Positions 22,501 to 30,032 of a DNA stretch of 35,155 nucleotides are shown piece by piece. The notes beneath the pieces are model-generated. The model was not told where the DNA came from and made no database searches. It worked only from the letters and a program-made list of their open reading frames with translations. A program made the translations under genes and the position numbers. Position 1 is the stretch's first letter. The number at the start of each line of letters is the position of its first letter. This stretch comes from Flagellimonas abyssi. GTDB taxonomy: Bacteria; Bacteroidota; Bacteroidia; Flavobacteriales; Flavobacteriaceae. Location of the stretch: NCBI RefSeq assembly GCF_019457905.1, contig NZ_JAHZSV010000043.1, forward strand, positions 1-35,155. The letters are read 5' to 3'.

Positions 22501-24192
22501 TTAACCGGTGTACTTCACTATGAGGTCGTCCCCTGTTTTTTCCACCTTAATGAGCCCATGTTTTGTGAGCCCCTTGGTACTTTTGTCCCATTTTTTACCG
22601 CTCAAACCAGCTTTATCTTTAAGGTCGGCCAGGGACATTTCTCCTTGAGGCTTAAGAATGTCCACGATGGTTTTTTCTTCCTCGGTCAACTCTACTTTTT
22701 TCTTCTCTGGTCGCATTTGCGGGAAGAACAACACTTCTTGGATGGAGGAGTTGTTGGTCATCAACATCACCAAACGATCGATTCCGATTCCGATTCCAGA
22801 GGTTGGAGGCATACCATATTCCAGTGCCCGCAAGAAATCCTGATCAATAAACATGGCTTCATCATCTCCTTTTTCAGAAAGTTTGAGCTGATCTTCAAAA
22901 CGTTCGCGCTGATCAATGGGGTCGTTGAGCTCGGAATAGGCATTGGCCAATTCCTTGCCGTTCACCATCAATTCAAAACGCTCCGTAAGTCTAGGATTGG
23001 TTCTGTGCTCTTTGGTCAACGGACTCATTTCCTTTGGATAATCGATGATGAAGGTGGGTTGAATGTAGTGGTGTTCACATTTTTCACCAAAAATCTCATC
23101 GATCAATTTACCGATGCCCATGGTTTCATCCACTTCAATATCCAATTTCTTGGCCACTTCGCGGAGTTCGTCCTCTTCCATATCGGCCACATCGTAACCT
23201 GTATGAATTTTAATGGCTTCCAAAATCGGAACCCTTGGGTAAGGGGCCTTGAATTCTATTTCGTGATCGCCTACCTTCACTTTGGAGCTTCCAGTGGCAT
23301 CAATGGCCACTTTTTCCAATAATTCTTCGGTGGTGTCCATCATCCAGTTGTAGTCCTTGTAGGCTACATAGAGTTCCATTACGGTGAACTCTGGATTGTG
23401 GGTGCGGTCCATTCCCTCGTTACGGAAATCTTTTGCAAACTCGTACACACCGTCAAATCCACCTACAATCAATCGTTTTAGATAAAGTTCGTTGGCGATC
23501 CGTAGGTACAAAGGCACGTTCAATGCATTGTGATGCGTTAAGAACGGACGTGCCGCAGCTCCACCGGGGATAGGTTGTAAAATGGGGGTTTCCACTTCCA
23601 AATATCCTTTTTGGTTGTAGAATTCCCGTATGCTCGTCGTGATTTTTGTTCTTTTGATGAAGGTGTCCTTAACGTGCGGGTTTACTACCAAATCCACGTA
23701 CCGTTGACGGTACCGTAGCTCTGGATCATTGAAAGCATCGTATACTTTTCCTTCATCGTTTACCTTTGGTAAGGGCAATGGTCTTAAACTTTTGCTCAAT
23801 AATGAGAAGTTTTTTACCATCACAGTTTTTTCCCCTACTTGAGTCTTGAACAATTCTCCTTCAATACCGATGATGTCCCCGATGTCCAACAATTTTTTGT
23901 ACACATCGTTGTAAAAGGTTTTATCATCATCCGGGCAAATTTCATCACGGTTAAAGTAGACCTGGATTCGTCCTTCGCTGTCCTGAAGTTCAGCAAAAGA
24001 AGCTTTTCCTTGAATTCTTCGTGACATCAATCTACCGGAAATAACCACTTTCTTTCCTTCTTCAAAATCATTCTTGATGCTCTTGGAAGTGGCATCAATA
24101 GGATACAATGCTGCGGGATATGGGTTGATGCCCATTTCCCTGAGTTTGGTCAATTTTTCCCTTCGAACGATCTCTTGTTCCGATAGTTGCAT
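22501..24192 (-). CDS. lysS: Lysyl-tRNA synthetase, class II, with C-terminal extension
   Basis: 563 residues. The OB-fold anticodon domain (about 50-150) contains ISGRLMSRRIQGKASFAELQDSEGRIQVY. Class II motif 2 is EFAKDFRNEGMDRTHNPEFT and motif 3 is SGIGIGIDRLVMLMTNNSSIQEVLFFPQMRPE. It charges tRNA-Lys with lysine in the cytoplasm. After the catalytic core, where many bacterial LysS proteins end, about 60 more residues follow (EEEKTIVDILKPQGEMSLADLKDKAGLSGKKW...). They read as a winged helix: two helices, a helix with GKKWDKSTKGLTKHG, and an IKVEKTGDDLIVKY hairpin. This extension is seen in Bacteroidota LysS. The start MQLSEQEIVRREKL is the usual one. Upstream, a 34-bp palindrome contains a -7 match. 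Confidence 0.97.
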   Translation of the reverse strand: MQLSEQEIVRREKLTKLREMGINPYPAALYPIDATSKSIKNDFEEGKKVVISGRLMSRRIQGKASFAELQDSEGRIQVYFNRDEICPDDDKTFYNDVYKKLLDIGDIIGIEGELFKTQVGEKTVMVKNFSLLSKSLRPLPLPKVNDEGKVYDAFNDPELRYRQRYVDLVVNPHVKDTFIKRTKITTSIREFYNQKGYLEVETPILQPIPGGAAARPFLTHHNALNVPLYLRIANELYLKRLIVGGFDGVYEFAKDFRNEGMDRTHNPEFTVMELYVAYKDYNWMMDTTEELLEKVAIDATGSSKVKVGDHEIEFKAPYPRVPILEAIKIHTGYDVADMEEDELREVAKKLDIEVDETMGIGKLIDEIFGEKCEHHYIQPTFIIDYPKEMSPLTKEHRTNPRLTERFELMVNGKELANAYSELNDPIDQRERFEDQLKLSEKGDDEAMFIDQDFLRALEYGMPPTSGIGIGIDRLVMLMTNNSSIQEVLFFPQMRPEKKKVELTEEEKTIVDILKPQGEMSLADLKDKAGLSGKKWDKSTKGLTKHGLIKVEKTGDDLIVKYTG

Positions 24193-24204
24193 AGTCTGTA
24201 AAAA

Positions 24205-24240
24205 ATTTAAAGCGCAAAATTACAATTTTGCGCTTTAAAT
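24205..24240 (-). terminator. Long palindrome: terminator of thioredoxin gene with lysS promoter motif inside
   Basis: ATTTAAAGCGCAAAATT (24205-24221) and AATTTTGCGCTTTAAAT (24224-24240) are perfect 17-bp arms around a 2-base loop. On the minus strand the hairpin is followed by TTTTT, giving a terminator for the thioredoxin-like gene that ends at 24258. The same strand contains TAATTTTG (24222-24215), a -7 match located 23 bases before the lysS ATG, so the lysS promoter seems embedded in the palindrome. Confidence 0.7.
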
Positions 24241-24257
24241 CCTTGCGTTGGCCCAAC

Positions 24258-24800
24258 TTAATATGCATAATTGGGCACATAGTCCTTTTGGAAAACAATT
24301 TGGGCAATGTCTTCTTCCAAAGTTTCCAATGGACTTTCCACAATCCGGTTGATTTCCTTGCCATCTTTAAAAAAGATGATGGTCGGCACTTTTATGATGT
24401 TCAATCCTTTTTCTTCGCCTGTGGGACTGGTTTTATAGTGTTCCTTACGATAGTCCAGTGCTATGATTTCCAATTGCTCCATCGGAAAATCCGCGGCTTC
24501 CAGAATTTTGATGAATTTGGGACTTTCCCGTTTGCTGTCGCCACACCAAGTGCCCAAGAAAAGTTTGATGTTGTACCCCGCCAGTTTTTCCTTGAAAAGG
24601 GCAACCATCGTTTCGTCGGGGAGGTAGTTTTCATATCGGTCTTGGAACCAGTTGCTGTAAGGTTGTGACCGTAATCCTTCCAAATTGATTTGTCCCACTA
24701 AAAACTGTAGGCCGTTTTCTGTTTTGATTTCTTTGTTGAATTCTTGTGCCGAAGCTCCGAAAGTAAAAAGCAAAAGAAGTGTTGCCAAAAGTTGTTTCAT
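24258..24800 (-). CDS. Secreted thioredoxin-fold protein with single active cysteine
   Basis: 180 residues. Signal peptide MKQLLATLLLLFTFGASAQ. The thioredoxin-type site is FLGTWCGDSKRE with Cys86; the second cysteine of CxxC is replaced by Ser (WCGDS). KVPTIIFFKDGKEINRIVESP gives the cis-Pro strand and the following loop of the thioredoxin fold. A WCxxS site can make mixed disulfides but not cycle like a normal thioredoxin, so isomerase, peroxidase-partner or binding roles are more likely. Location is periplasmic. The palindrome between it and lysS ends its transcript. Confidence 0.8.
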   Translation of the reverse strand: MKQLLATLLLLFTFGASAQEFNKEIKTENGLQFLVGQINLEGLRSQPYSNWFQDRYENYLPDETMVALFKEKLAGYNIKLFLGTWCGDSKRESPKFIKILEAADFPMEQLEIIALDYRKEHYKTSPTGEEKGLNIIKVPTIIFFKDGKEINRIVESPLETLEEDIAQIVFQKDYVPNYAY

Positions 24801-24900
24801 GATTTTACGTGATTTATGGTTTGATGGCCAAATTCACCAAAATCTTTGATGGACGTAGGTTGCGGACGTTGGATATTGGTACTAGACCGGGGGTTGAATT

Positions 24901-25941
24901 TTATTTTTTGAAGCGGAGTGCCATCTCTTCGCGGGAAGTGATGCCCAACTTTTTGTACAGGTTGTTGATGTGTGTTTTTATGGTACTTACGCTCACAAAA
25001 AGCTCTGAGGCAATCTCTTTATTGGTCTTGTTCTCCAATATCAGGCTGACGATTTTTTGCTCTTGAGGTGTCAGTTTTTCAAGCAATTGAGAAGTGTTCC
25101 TTTTTTTCTTGCCTAGAAAGAACAGCACATTGCCCAAAAGAGAAACCGCCAAAAGAGCCATGATGGTCCGGTTCCATTTACTGGATTTTGGGCGACTGAA
25201 ACTTGCCAACTCTTTATCAGTAGTTATTTCGGCTTGGTACTGTTGGGTAAATTCTGCGTTGGGGCAGGTGTTGGCCAATCTTTCCGATAGACCTTCGTAA
25301 TAATCGTTGGTTGTTAAGTCTTCCAGATAAAACTTAAAGGTTTCGTTCCTTTTGTCGGATAAAAAATCGTAGATGTAAAGTTCGGCCAAGGGTTCGTCTG
25401 TTTCTTTTCCAAAATTGTGCAAGGTCTGGAACCACTTGTCCAAATTCAATTTTTTGTTGGCTTCGCTTGGATAATCGGCAAAATCGTAGGCCATATGTTC
25501 CTTTAAGCCATCAATTTCCAATAAGAGCCCGGATTTTGGATTAGTGGAAGATATGGTGCAAAGCGATTGGTCTTCAAAAGAGGTGGGAAAGCTAACGGTA
25601 TCTTTATTATTGGCAATAAACAACACATTTTTACTGTTATTGCATCGGCCCAAAAAGTGATTGCTGCCCGTGTTGTCCGAACAGCCATCCAAATGAATAC
25701 GATAGATGCGGTTTTGGTCATTGAGGTTGTTGCCCTCAAAGGAAAAATGACCCAAGGAGTCCACTTCTGATTTTTGCACGATTTGATCTAAGTAAACCCG
25801 TCCAGATTTACGATAATCCTCGACCAATGACAGGTAAATTGAATTACCATTGTTCTCTGCGGAAACTTGCCCCGAAAAGTGATACTGCCCAAAAAGGGAA
25901 GAAGCTTGTGTGAGAAACAAGAAAAGGAAGAAAAACCGCAT
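24901..25941 (-). CDS. Membrane-tethered LuxR-type regulator with periplasmic sensor part
   Basis: 346 residues from the Met at 25941 (MRFFFLFLFLTQASSLFGQ, a signal peptide). The frame reaches 25983 but those residues do not look signal-like. The large N-terminal part (about 20-255) is extracytoplasmic. It opens with YHFSGQVSAENNGNSIYLSLVEDYRKSGRVYLDQIVQKSEVDSLGHFSFEG, similar to DUF4369/carboxypeptidase-like beta domains. It has several cysteines (DGCSDNTG, LGRCNNS, DQSLCTIS, ANTCPNAEF). One transmembrane segment follows (about 259-277, IMALLAVSLLGNVLFFLG). The cytoplasmic tail is a LuxR/GerE helix-turn-helix: LTPQEQKIVSLILENKTNKEIASELFVSVSTIKTHINNLYKKL. This is a one-component transmembrane regulator: a signal sensed outside would change DNA binding. 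Divergent from the Pmp3 gene. Confidence 0.85.
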   Translation of the reverse strand: MRFFFLFLFLTQASSLFGQYHFSGQVSAENNGNSIYLSLVEDYRKSGRVYLDQIVQKSEVDSLGHFSFEGNNLNDQNRIYRIHLDGCSDNTGSNHFLGRCNNSKNVLFIANNKDTVSFPTSFEDQSLCTISSTNPKSGLLLEIDGLKEHMAYDFADYPSEANKKLNLDKWFQTLHNFGKETDEPLAELYIYDFLSDKRNETFKFYLEDLTTNDYYEGLSERLANTCPNAEFTQQYQAEITTDKELASFSRPKSSKWNRTIMALLAVSLLGNVLFFLGKKKRNTSQLLEKLTPQEQKIVSLILENKTNKEIASELFVSVSTIKTHINNLYKKLGITSREEMALRFKK

Positions 25942-26032
25942 TTTTACCCGATTTTGGTTAAAAATAGTGCTTTTCTGTAACAAAATATGTATTTGGGCTA
26001 CCTATAAGTATCATCAATCAAAATCAAAAAAA

Positions 26033-26188
26033 ATGAGTTTCTGGAGAGTTTTATTGGCCATATTGTTTCCACCCTTGTCGGTCATCGGAAAAGGTTGTGG
26101 CTCTGTTCTTATTGTATTACTTTTAACCCTGTGTGGTTGGGTTCCCGGAGTAATCGGGGCCTTGGTCATACTAAACAACACTAACTAA
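26033..26188 (+). CDS. Pmp3/YqaE (UPF0057) membrane peptide
   Basis: 51 residues: MSFWRVLLAILFPPLSVIGKGCGSVLIVLLLTLCGWVPGVIGALVIL. It has the two short membrane segments and the family hallmarks: FPPL after the first segment, GCG/CGS, and LLTLCGWVPGVIGA. Pmp3-type proteins are small proteolipids that affect membrane potential or tolerance to salt and cold. It begins 91 bases from the divergent LuxR-type gene and ends 7 bases before the lipoprotein start, so it probably leads a two-gene unit and may be a target of that regulator. Confidence 0.9.
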   Translation: MSFWRVLLAILFPPLSVIGKGCGSVLIVLLLTLCGWVPGVIGALVILNNTN

Positions 26189-26195
26189 ATATTAT

Positions 26196-26933
26196 ATGAA
26201 GAAAGTCCAAATCTTGCTGTCGGCAATGTTGATTGCCCTTGCCAGTGCATGTAATTTTACCGAAGAAATACACATTAATGAAGATGGTTCCGGGAAACTG
26301 TCCATAAATTTTGATGGCTCCGAAATGATGGAGATGGCTGGCGACGAATTGACCAGAACCAATGAAAAAGCTATAGATTCCATAATTTCTTTCAAGGATT
26401 TTTTGGAAGAGAAGAAGGATAGCATCGCCCAATTGCCTATTGAAGAACAAGAAAAGTTGAAAAAACTGGAGCCGTTCAATATGAGAATGGTAATGAATCC
26501 TGAAAAAAAGGAGATGATGTTCGATTTGTACAGCGAGTTCAAAAATGTGAGCGAGGTCAATGATGCTTTTGGAGCTTTTCAAGATGCCAGTTCCATTGGG
26601 GGCAAATCAAACCCTCAGCAAGGCCCGATGAAGCCTGCTGAGCAACCAACCGAAGTAGATTACTCGTTCAGCAAGGACAAGTTTTCCAGAAAGGCCAAAA
26701 TTGTGGATCAAGAGTTGTTCCAACAGCAATTGGATAGTTTACAGGGGGCGGAGATGTTCCTATCTGGGTCTACGTACACCTTAAAATATCACTTCCCTAA
26801 AAAGATAAAATCAACCACTGCTGAAGAAGCGACCTTTAGTCAAGATGGCAAAACCTTGATCTATGAGGTCAACTTTATGGAGTTGATGAAGAATCCATCA
26901 GTCTTGGATTTGGAAGTGGAGCTGGAGAAATAG
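26196..26933 (+). CDS. Hypothetical lipoprotein with beta-structured domain
   Basis: 245 residues. MKKVQILLSAMLIALASAC is a type II signal peptide (LASAC lipobox, Cys19). The mature protein starts NFTEEIHINEDGSGKLSINFDGSEMMEMAG, a strand pattern seen in lipoproteins carrying a measure of a repeating DGSGKLS turn. A long charged helix region (about 50-100) follows, then segments such as GGKSNPQQGPMKPAEQP (linker) and STYTLKYHFPKKIKSTTAEEATFSQDGKTLIYEVNFMELMKNP. No motif gives a function. It follows the Pmp3 peptide by 7 bases and is probably co-transcribed. Confidence 0.75.
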   Translation: MKKVQILLSAMLIALASACNFTEEIHINEDGSGKLSINFDGSEMMEMAGDELTRTNEKAIDSIISFKDFLEEKKDSIAQLPIEEQEKLKKLEPFNMRMVMNPEKKEMMFDLYSEFKNVSEVNDAFGAFQDASSIGGKSNPQQGPMKPAEQPTEVDYSFSKDKFSRKAKIVDQELFQQQLDSLQGAEMFLSGSTYTLKYHFPKKIKSTTAEEATFSQDGKTLIYEVNFMELMKNPSVLDLEVELEK

Positions 26934-26953
26934 TTTTCCATTTCCATGCTTCG

Positions 26954-26961
26954 TATCTTTG
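26954..26961 (+). promoter_or_regulatory. -7 element of lipB, near-leaderless
   Basis: TATCTTTG fits TAnnTTTG and ends only 4 bases before the lipB ATG (26966). Transcription would begin at or next to the start codon, so the mRNA is probably leaderless or nearly so. The -33 element is weak. Confidence 0.5.
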
Positions 26962-26965
26962 TAGC

Positions 26966-27682
26966 ATGAACAAGAAAGTTGCTCTACAAGATCTAGGATT
27001 AAAGGATTACAAGGAAACTTGGGATTACCAAGAGTTTCTGTTTAAGAACATTGTGGACACCAAGATTCGAAACCGTCGTGAGGAGGCCAATCTTGATACG
27101 CCCAATCATTTCCTGTTTGTGGAGCATCCGCATGTGTATACCTTGGGAAAGAGCGGCGACATCAACAATTTGTTGGTAGACGAAAACAAACTTGCCGAAA
27201 AGGGTGCTACTTTCTATAAAATCAACCGAGGGGGAGACATTACTTACCACGGGCCTGGACAAGTGGTGGGCTATCCTATTCTGGATTTGGACAACTTTTT
27301 CACGGACATTCACAAATACCTTCGTTTTTTGGAGGAAATGGTGATTCTGACCCTGGCCGAATACGGTCTTAAAGCCGAACGCTCCAAGGGTGAAACCGGT
27401 GTTTGGTTGGATGTGGGGACTCCATTCGCACGTAAGATTTGCGCCATGGGCGTGCGCGCCAGCCGTTGGGTGACCATGCACGGCTTTGCCCTGAATGTGA
27501 ACGCTGATTTGGGTTATTTTGATATGATGATTCCCTGTGGTATAAAGGACAAAGCGGTTACTTCTTTGAGTGTGGAATTGGGGCAAAAACAAGTGGATAT
27601 GGAAGAGGTGAAGCAAAAACTACTAAAACACTTTATAATACTTTTTGAGGCGGAGTTGGTCAAGGAAGGGACACAAGTTTAA
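26966..27682 (+). CDS. lipB: Lipoyl(octanoyl) transferase
   Basis: 238 residues. LipB motifs: HPHVYTLGKSG (54-64), RGGDITYHGPGQVVGYP (88-104), ETGVWLD, the catalytic pair KICAMGVRASRWVTMHG (Lys157) and IPCGIKDKAVTSL (Cys191). The enzyme moves octanoate from acyl carrier protein to the lipoyl domains of 2-oxoacid dehydrogenases in the cytoplasm, the first step of lipoylation; LipA then adds sulfur. lipA is not in the window. It stands alone behind its own promoter. Length is normal for the family. Confidence 0.97.
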   Translation: MNKKVALQDLGLKDYKETWDYQEFLFKNIVDTKIRNRREEANLDTPNHFLFVEHPHVYTLGKSGDINNLLVDENKLAEKGATFYKINRGGDITYHGPGQVVGYPILDLDNFFTDIHKYLRFLEEMVILTLAEYGLKAERSKGETGVWLDVGTPFARKICAMGVRASRWVTMHGFALNVNADLGYFDMMIPCGIKDKAVTSLSVELGQKQVDMEEVKQKLLKHFIILFEAELVKEGTQV

Positions 27683-27766
27683 GCATGCTGAAATATTCAT
27701 TTTGAATTCACAAATAATGAGTATCTTGATTTAAGAATAAACCTTTGAAATGAATAGCTCTTACAA

Positions 27767-28372
27767 ATGAATCTTTTGCAGAAAAAACTTTTCCTGGTCC
27801 GAGAATTTACTTTGGAAAAAGGATTCTTGAGAATTCAATTTAGAAATTTAACTAGCTCTGAAGAGTTCAATATTCCCTATGAGGAAATAGATTTTTCGAA
27901 AACTGTTTGGCAAAAGGAAACCGATAACGTGATGTTAATTGTTACTTTGGTATTTGGTGTTTTTTTTCTAATTAACATATTCAATCCTGATAACTATCCC
28001 GACGGGAGTGGTTTAATAGGTGTTTCCATATTCTTATTCATTGTTACTTGTCTTAGCGGACTTGTCACATATATAAAGTCAAAAAATGTGTTGTTGATTC
28101 CTACCCATAATAACGGTTATTTGGAGTTCATTAAAAACAAGCCTAACAAGGATGAATTTGAAGCATTTATTAAAAAACTGTCTGATGAGATAACCCTGTT
28201 TTTAAAGTCAAAGTATGCTAAAATCGATTTAGAGATGCCAGTTGAACCTCAATTGATGACCCTTGGATGGCTTAGGGAAAAGGATATTATCTCTGAGGAA
28301 GAGTTTGAAAATCTTAAACATAATTTGGTTAATAAGAAAAAAGGGGGAGCTAGTATCGGTTTTAGTAAGTGA
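27767..28372 (+). CDS. Hypothetical two-pass membrane protein with SHOCT-like tail
   Basis: 201 residues. A strand-rich opening (FLVREFTLEKGFLRIQFRNLTSSEEFNIPYEEIDFSKTVW) precedes two hydrophobic segments (about 64-79 and 86-102). The C-terminus LGWLREKDIISEEEFENLKHNLV matches the SHOCT-type short helical motif. AT-rich like other accessory genes. No promoter, partner or function is recognised; it lies between lipB and a lipoprotein gene. Confidence 0.65.
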   Translation: MNLLQKKLFLVREFTLEKGFLRIQFRNLTSSEEFNIPYEEIDFSKTVWQKETDNVMLIVTLVFGVFFLINIFNPDNYPDGSGLIGVSIFLFIVTCLSGLVTYIKSKNVLLIPTHNNGYLEFIKNKPNKDEFEAFIKKLSDEITLFLKSKYAKIDLEMPVEPQLMTLGWLREKDIISEEEFENLKHNLVNKKKGGASIGFSK

Positions 28373-28600
28373 TACTTCAAATGAACTTTTATTTGAATTA
28401 ATAATTGATTTGTGAAAGAGTACGATGTTCTTGCCCACATTATGTTGTGCGGTAAAATTTCTTTAACGTTATCGATAGCCCTCTAAATCCAATTTAAACC
28501 ATTAACTTACTACTGCACAGCATAACTACATATTGAGTTCATGTCGGCAAAACCAATTTTTGCACTCGATGTTGTTGTATGCAACTAAATTCAACGCACC

Positions 28601-29269
28601 ATGAAAAGATTTCTCTTAGTACTTGTATTGACAGGAACCTTGCTTTCCTGCAAGAACACCAGCGAAAACAAAAAAGATGGGGAGGATTCCGCAACAGTGG
28701 AAAGCAATACGGTTGATAAAGTCGAAACCCACTACGTTCCCATTGACTCTGACGAAGCATTGATTGCTGCTTCACTCATGGCAGCTCCAGAAGAAAGCCG
28801 AGACGGGTGTAAAGTGATTGGTTATAACATGGCCGGTGATTTTGTGACGCTCAGAGAGGGAGATAATGAATTTATTGTCCTGGCCGATAACCCAAAACAA
28901 TCTGGATTTAATGCGGCCAGCTATCACAAAAGCTTGGAGCCTTTTATGGCCAGAGGCCGTGAACTGCGTGCAGAGGGTAAAACAGGTCCAGAGATTTTTG
29001 ATATTCGCGAGGAGGAAGCAAAATCGGGCAAACTCGATATGGGACAATTTGGGGCCACCTTACATATTTATTATGGGGAAAGTAACCAATACAATCCTGA
29101 GACCCACGAAGTGGAAGGGGCCCATTATCGTTATGTGGTGTATTTGCCATTTGCCACGGCAGAATCTACAGGACTTCCCGAAAAGCCTTTGGGTTCAAAC
29201 CATCCTTGGATCATGGATCCAGGGACGCATAAGGCCCATATAATGATTTCTCCTTTACGGAAAGAATAG
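28601..29269 (+). CDS. Hypothetical lipoprotein
   Basis: 222 residues. MKRFLLVLVLTGTLLSCKNT is a lipoprotein signal (LLSC lipobox, Cys17). Residues 18-45 are a polar tether rich in Asp/Glu/Lys. The folded part contains DGCKVIGYNMAGDFVTLREGDNEFIVLADNP, KLDMGQFGATLHIYYGESNQYNP and VVYLPFATAESTGLPEKPLGSNHPWIMDPGTHKAHIMISPLRKE. The last segment has His and Asp residues close together (NHPWIMDPGTHKAHIM), which might bind metal. No family recognised. It is a single gene, ended by the terminator 10 bases downstream. Confidence 0.75.
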   Translation: MKRFLLVLVLTGTLLSCKNTSENKKDGEDSATVESNTVDKVETHYVPIDSDEALIAASLMAAPEESRDGCKVIGYNMAGDFVTLREGDNEFIVLADNPKQSGFNAASYHKSLEPFMARGRELRAEGKTGPEIFDIREEEAKSGKLDMGQFGATLHIYYGESNQYNPETHEVEGAHYRYVVYLPFATAESTGLPEKPLGSNHPWIMDPGTHKAHIMISPLRKE

Positions 29270-29278
29270 AAGAATAAT

Positions 29279-29308
29279 GAAAAACCGAGGCTCGCACCTC
29301 GGTTTTTT
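29279..29308. terminator. Bidirectional terminator between convergent genes
   Basis: CCGAGG (29285-29290) and CCTCGG (29297-29302) around a 6-base loop, with AAAAA before and TTTTTT after. It serves the rightward lipoprotein gene and the leftward TapB-like gene. Confidence 0.9.
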
Positions 29309-29328
29309 GTTTTTACAAAGTAAATCTA

Positions 29329-30021
29329 CTATTTGCTATACTGGGTCAAGACCATGCTGCCCATCAATTTTCCATTTTTGTTGTAGGATTCTTGTTTGAT
29401 CATGCCAACTCCTTCGGCCAGCCAAATGCGTGAAGGAAAGGTCTGGTTGGTCATCATCATTTTGGTTTTGGTCTCGCTGTAGATTACATAACAGTCAAAA
29501 GTTCCGGCAGGTGTGGTCACACTTTCTTGTTTTTCAACTTTTCGGTTCAAGGTCTCAATATTGGTGTTCATGTTGATGCCTCCGCCCATTTTCATTTTCA
29601 CTTCCATGTTGGCATCCGGAAGCTCCTGTCCTACAGATAGGTTGTTGGGCAATTCCACATCGGTACCCGAGATATCCATTTCTACATCGCCCATTTGACT
29701 GAGCATCTGTTCGTTCATCAAGGATTTAAAATCAATTTTTATCACATCGCCTTCGCAAGTAACTTCATAATCGGAGGTGTAGGCTCTTCCTTTTTTATCC
29801 ATCATTTCCATCATCATGGTGGCGTTGGTAGTGCTGCCGCTATTTTGAACATCCGTTACCTTGTAGGTGATTTGGCCATCCTCTTTACCTTTTTTATCAT
29901 AATTGGTATACTGGAAATTGGCTCCGTCAACCAGCGGGTAATAACTGCTACAATTGGATTGAGCTTGGGAATGATAGGCTGTAAAAAGGGCTATTAGACC
30001 TAATACTATATATTTTTTCAT
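29329..30021 (-). CDS. TapB/DUF3108-like secreted protein
   Basis: 230 residues. A signal peptide (MKKYIVLGLIALFTAYHSQAQ) precedes SNCSSYYPLVDGANFQYTNYDKKGKEDGQITYKVTDV, similar to the opening of TapB/DUF3108-like proteins, followed by a Met-rich strand (TTNATMMMEMMDKKGRAYTSDY). VTTPAGTFDCYVIYSETKTKMMM...FPSRIWLAEGVGMIKQE contains the GTFDCYVI...WLAEGVGMI pattern of that fold. Periplasmic or surface; no enzyme motif is visible. It follows the OmpA-family gene by 11 bases and is probably in its operon. Confidence 0.75.
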   Translation of the reverse strand: MKKYIVLGLIALFTAYHSQAQSNCSSYYPLVDGANFQYTNYDKKGKEDGQITYKVTDVQNSGSTTNATMMMEMMDKKGRAYTSDYEVTCEGDVIKIDFKSLMNEQMLSQMGDVEMDISGTDVELPNNLSVGQELPDANMEVKMKMGGGINMNTNIETLNRKVEKQESVTTPAGTFDCYVIYSETKTKMMMTNQTFPSRIWLAEGVGMIKQESYNKNGKLMGSMVLTQYSK

Positions 30022-30032
30022 AGTCTGCGGTG

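Noticed and set aside
22438..23322. 294-residue open frame antisense to lysS
   Set aside because: It mirrors lysS in another frame, is Phe/His-rich and has no motif; lysS is certain.
26999..27616. 205-residue frame antisense to lipB
   Set aside because: lipB carries all its catalytic motifs on the other strand; this frame is a shadow.
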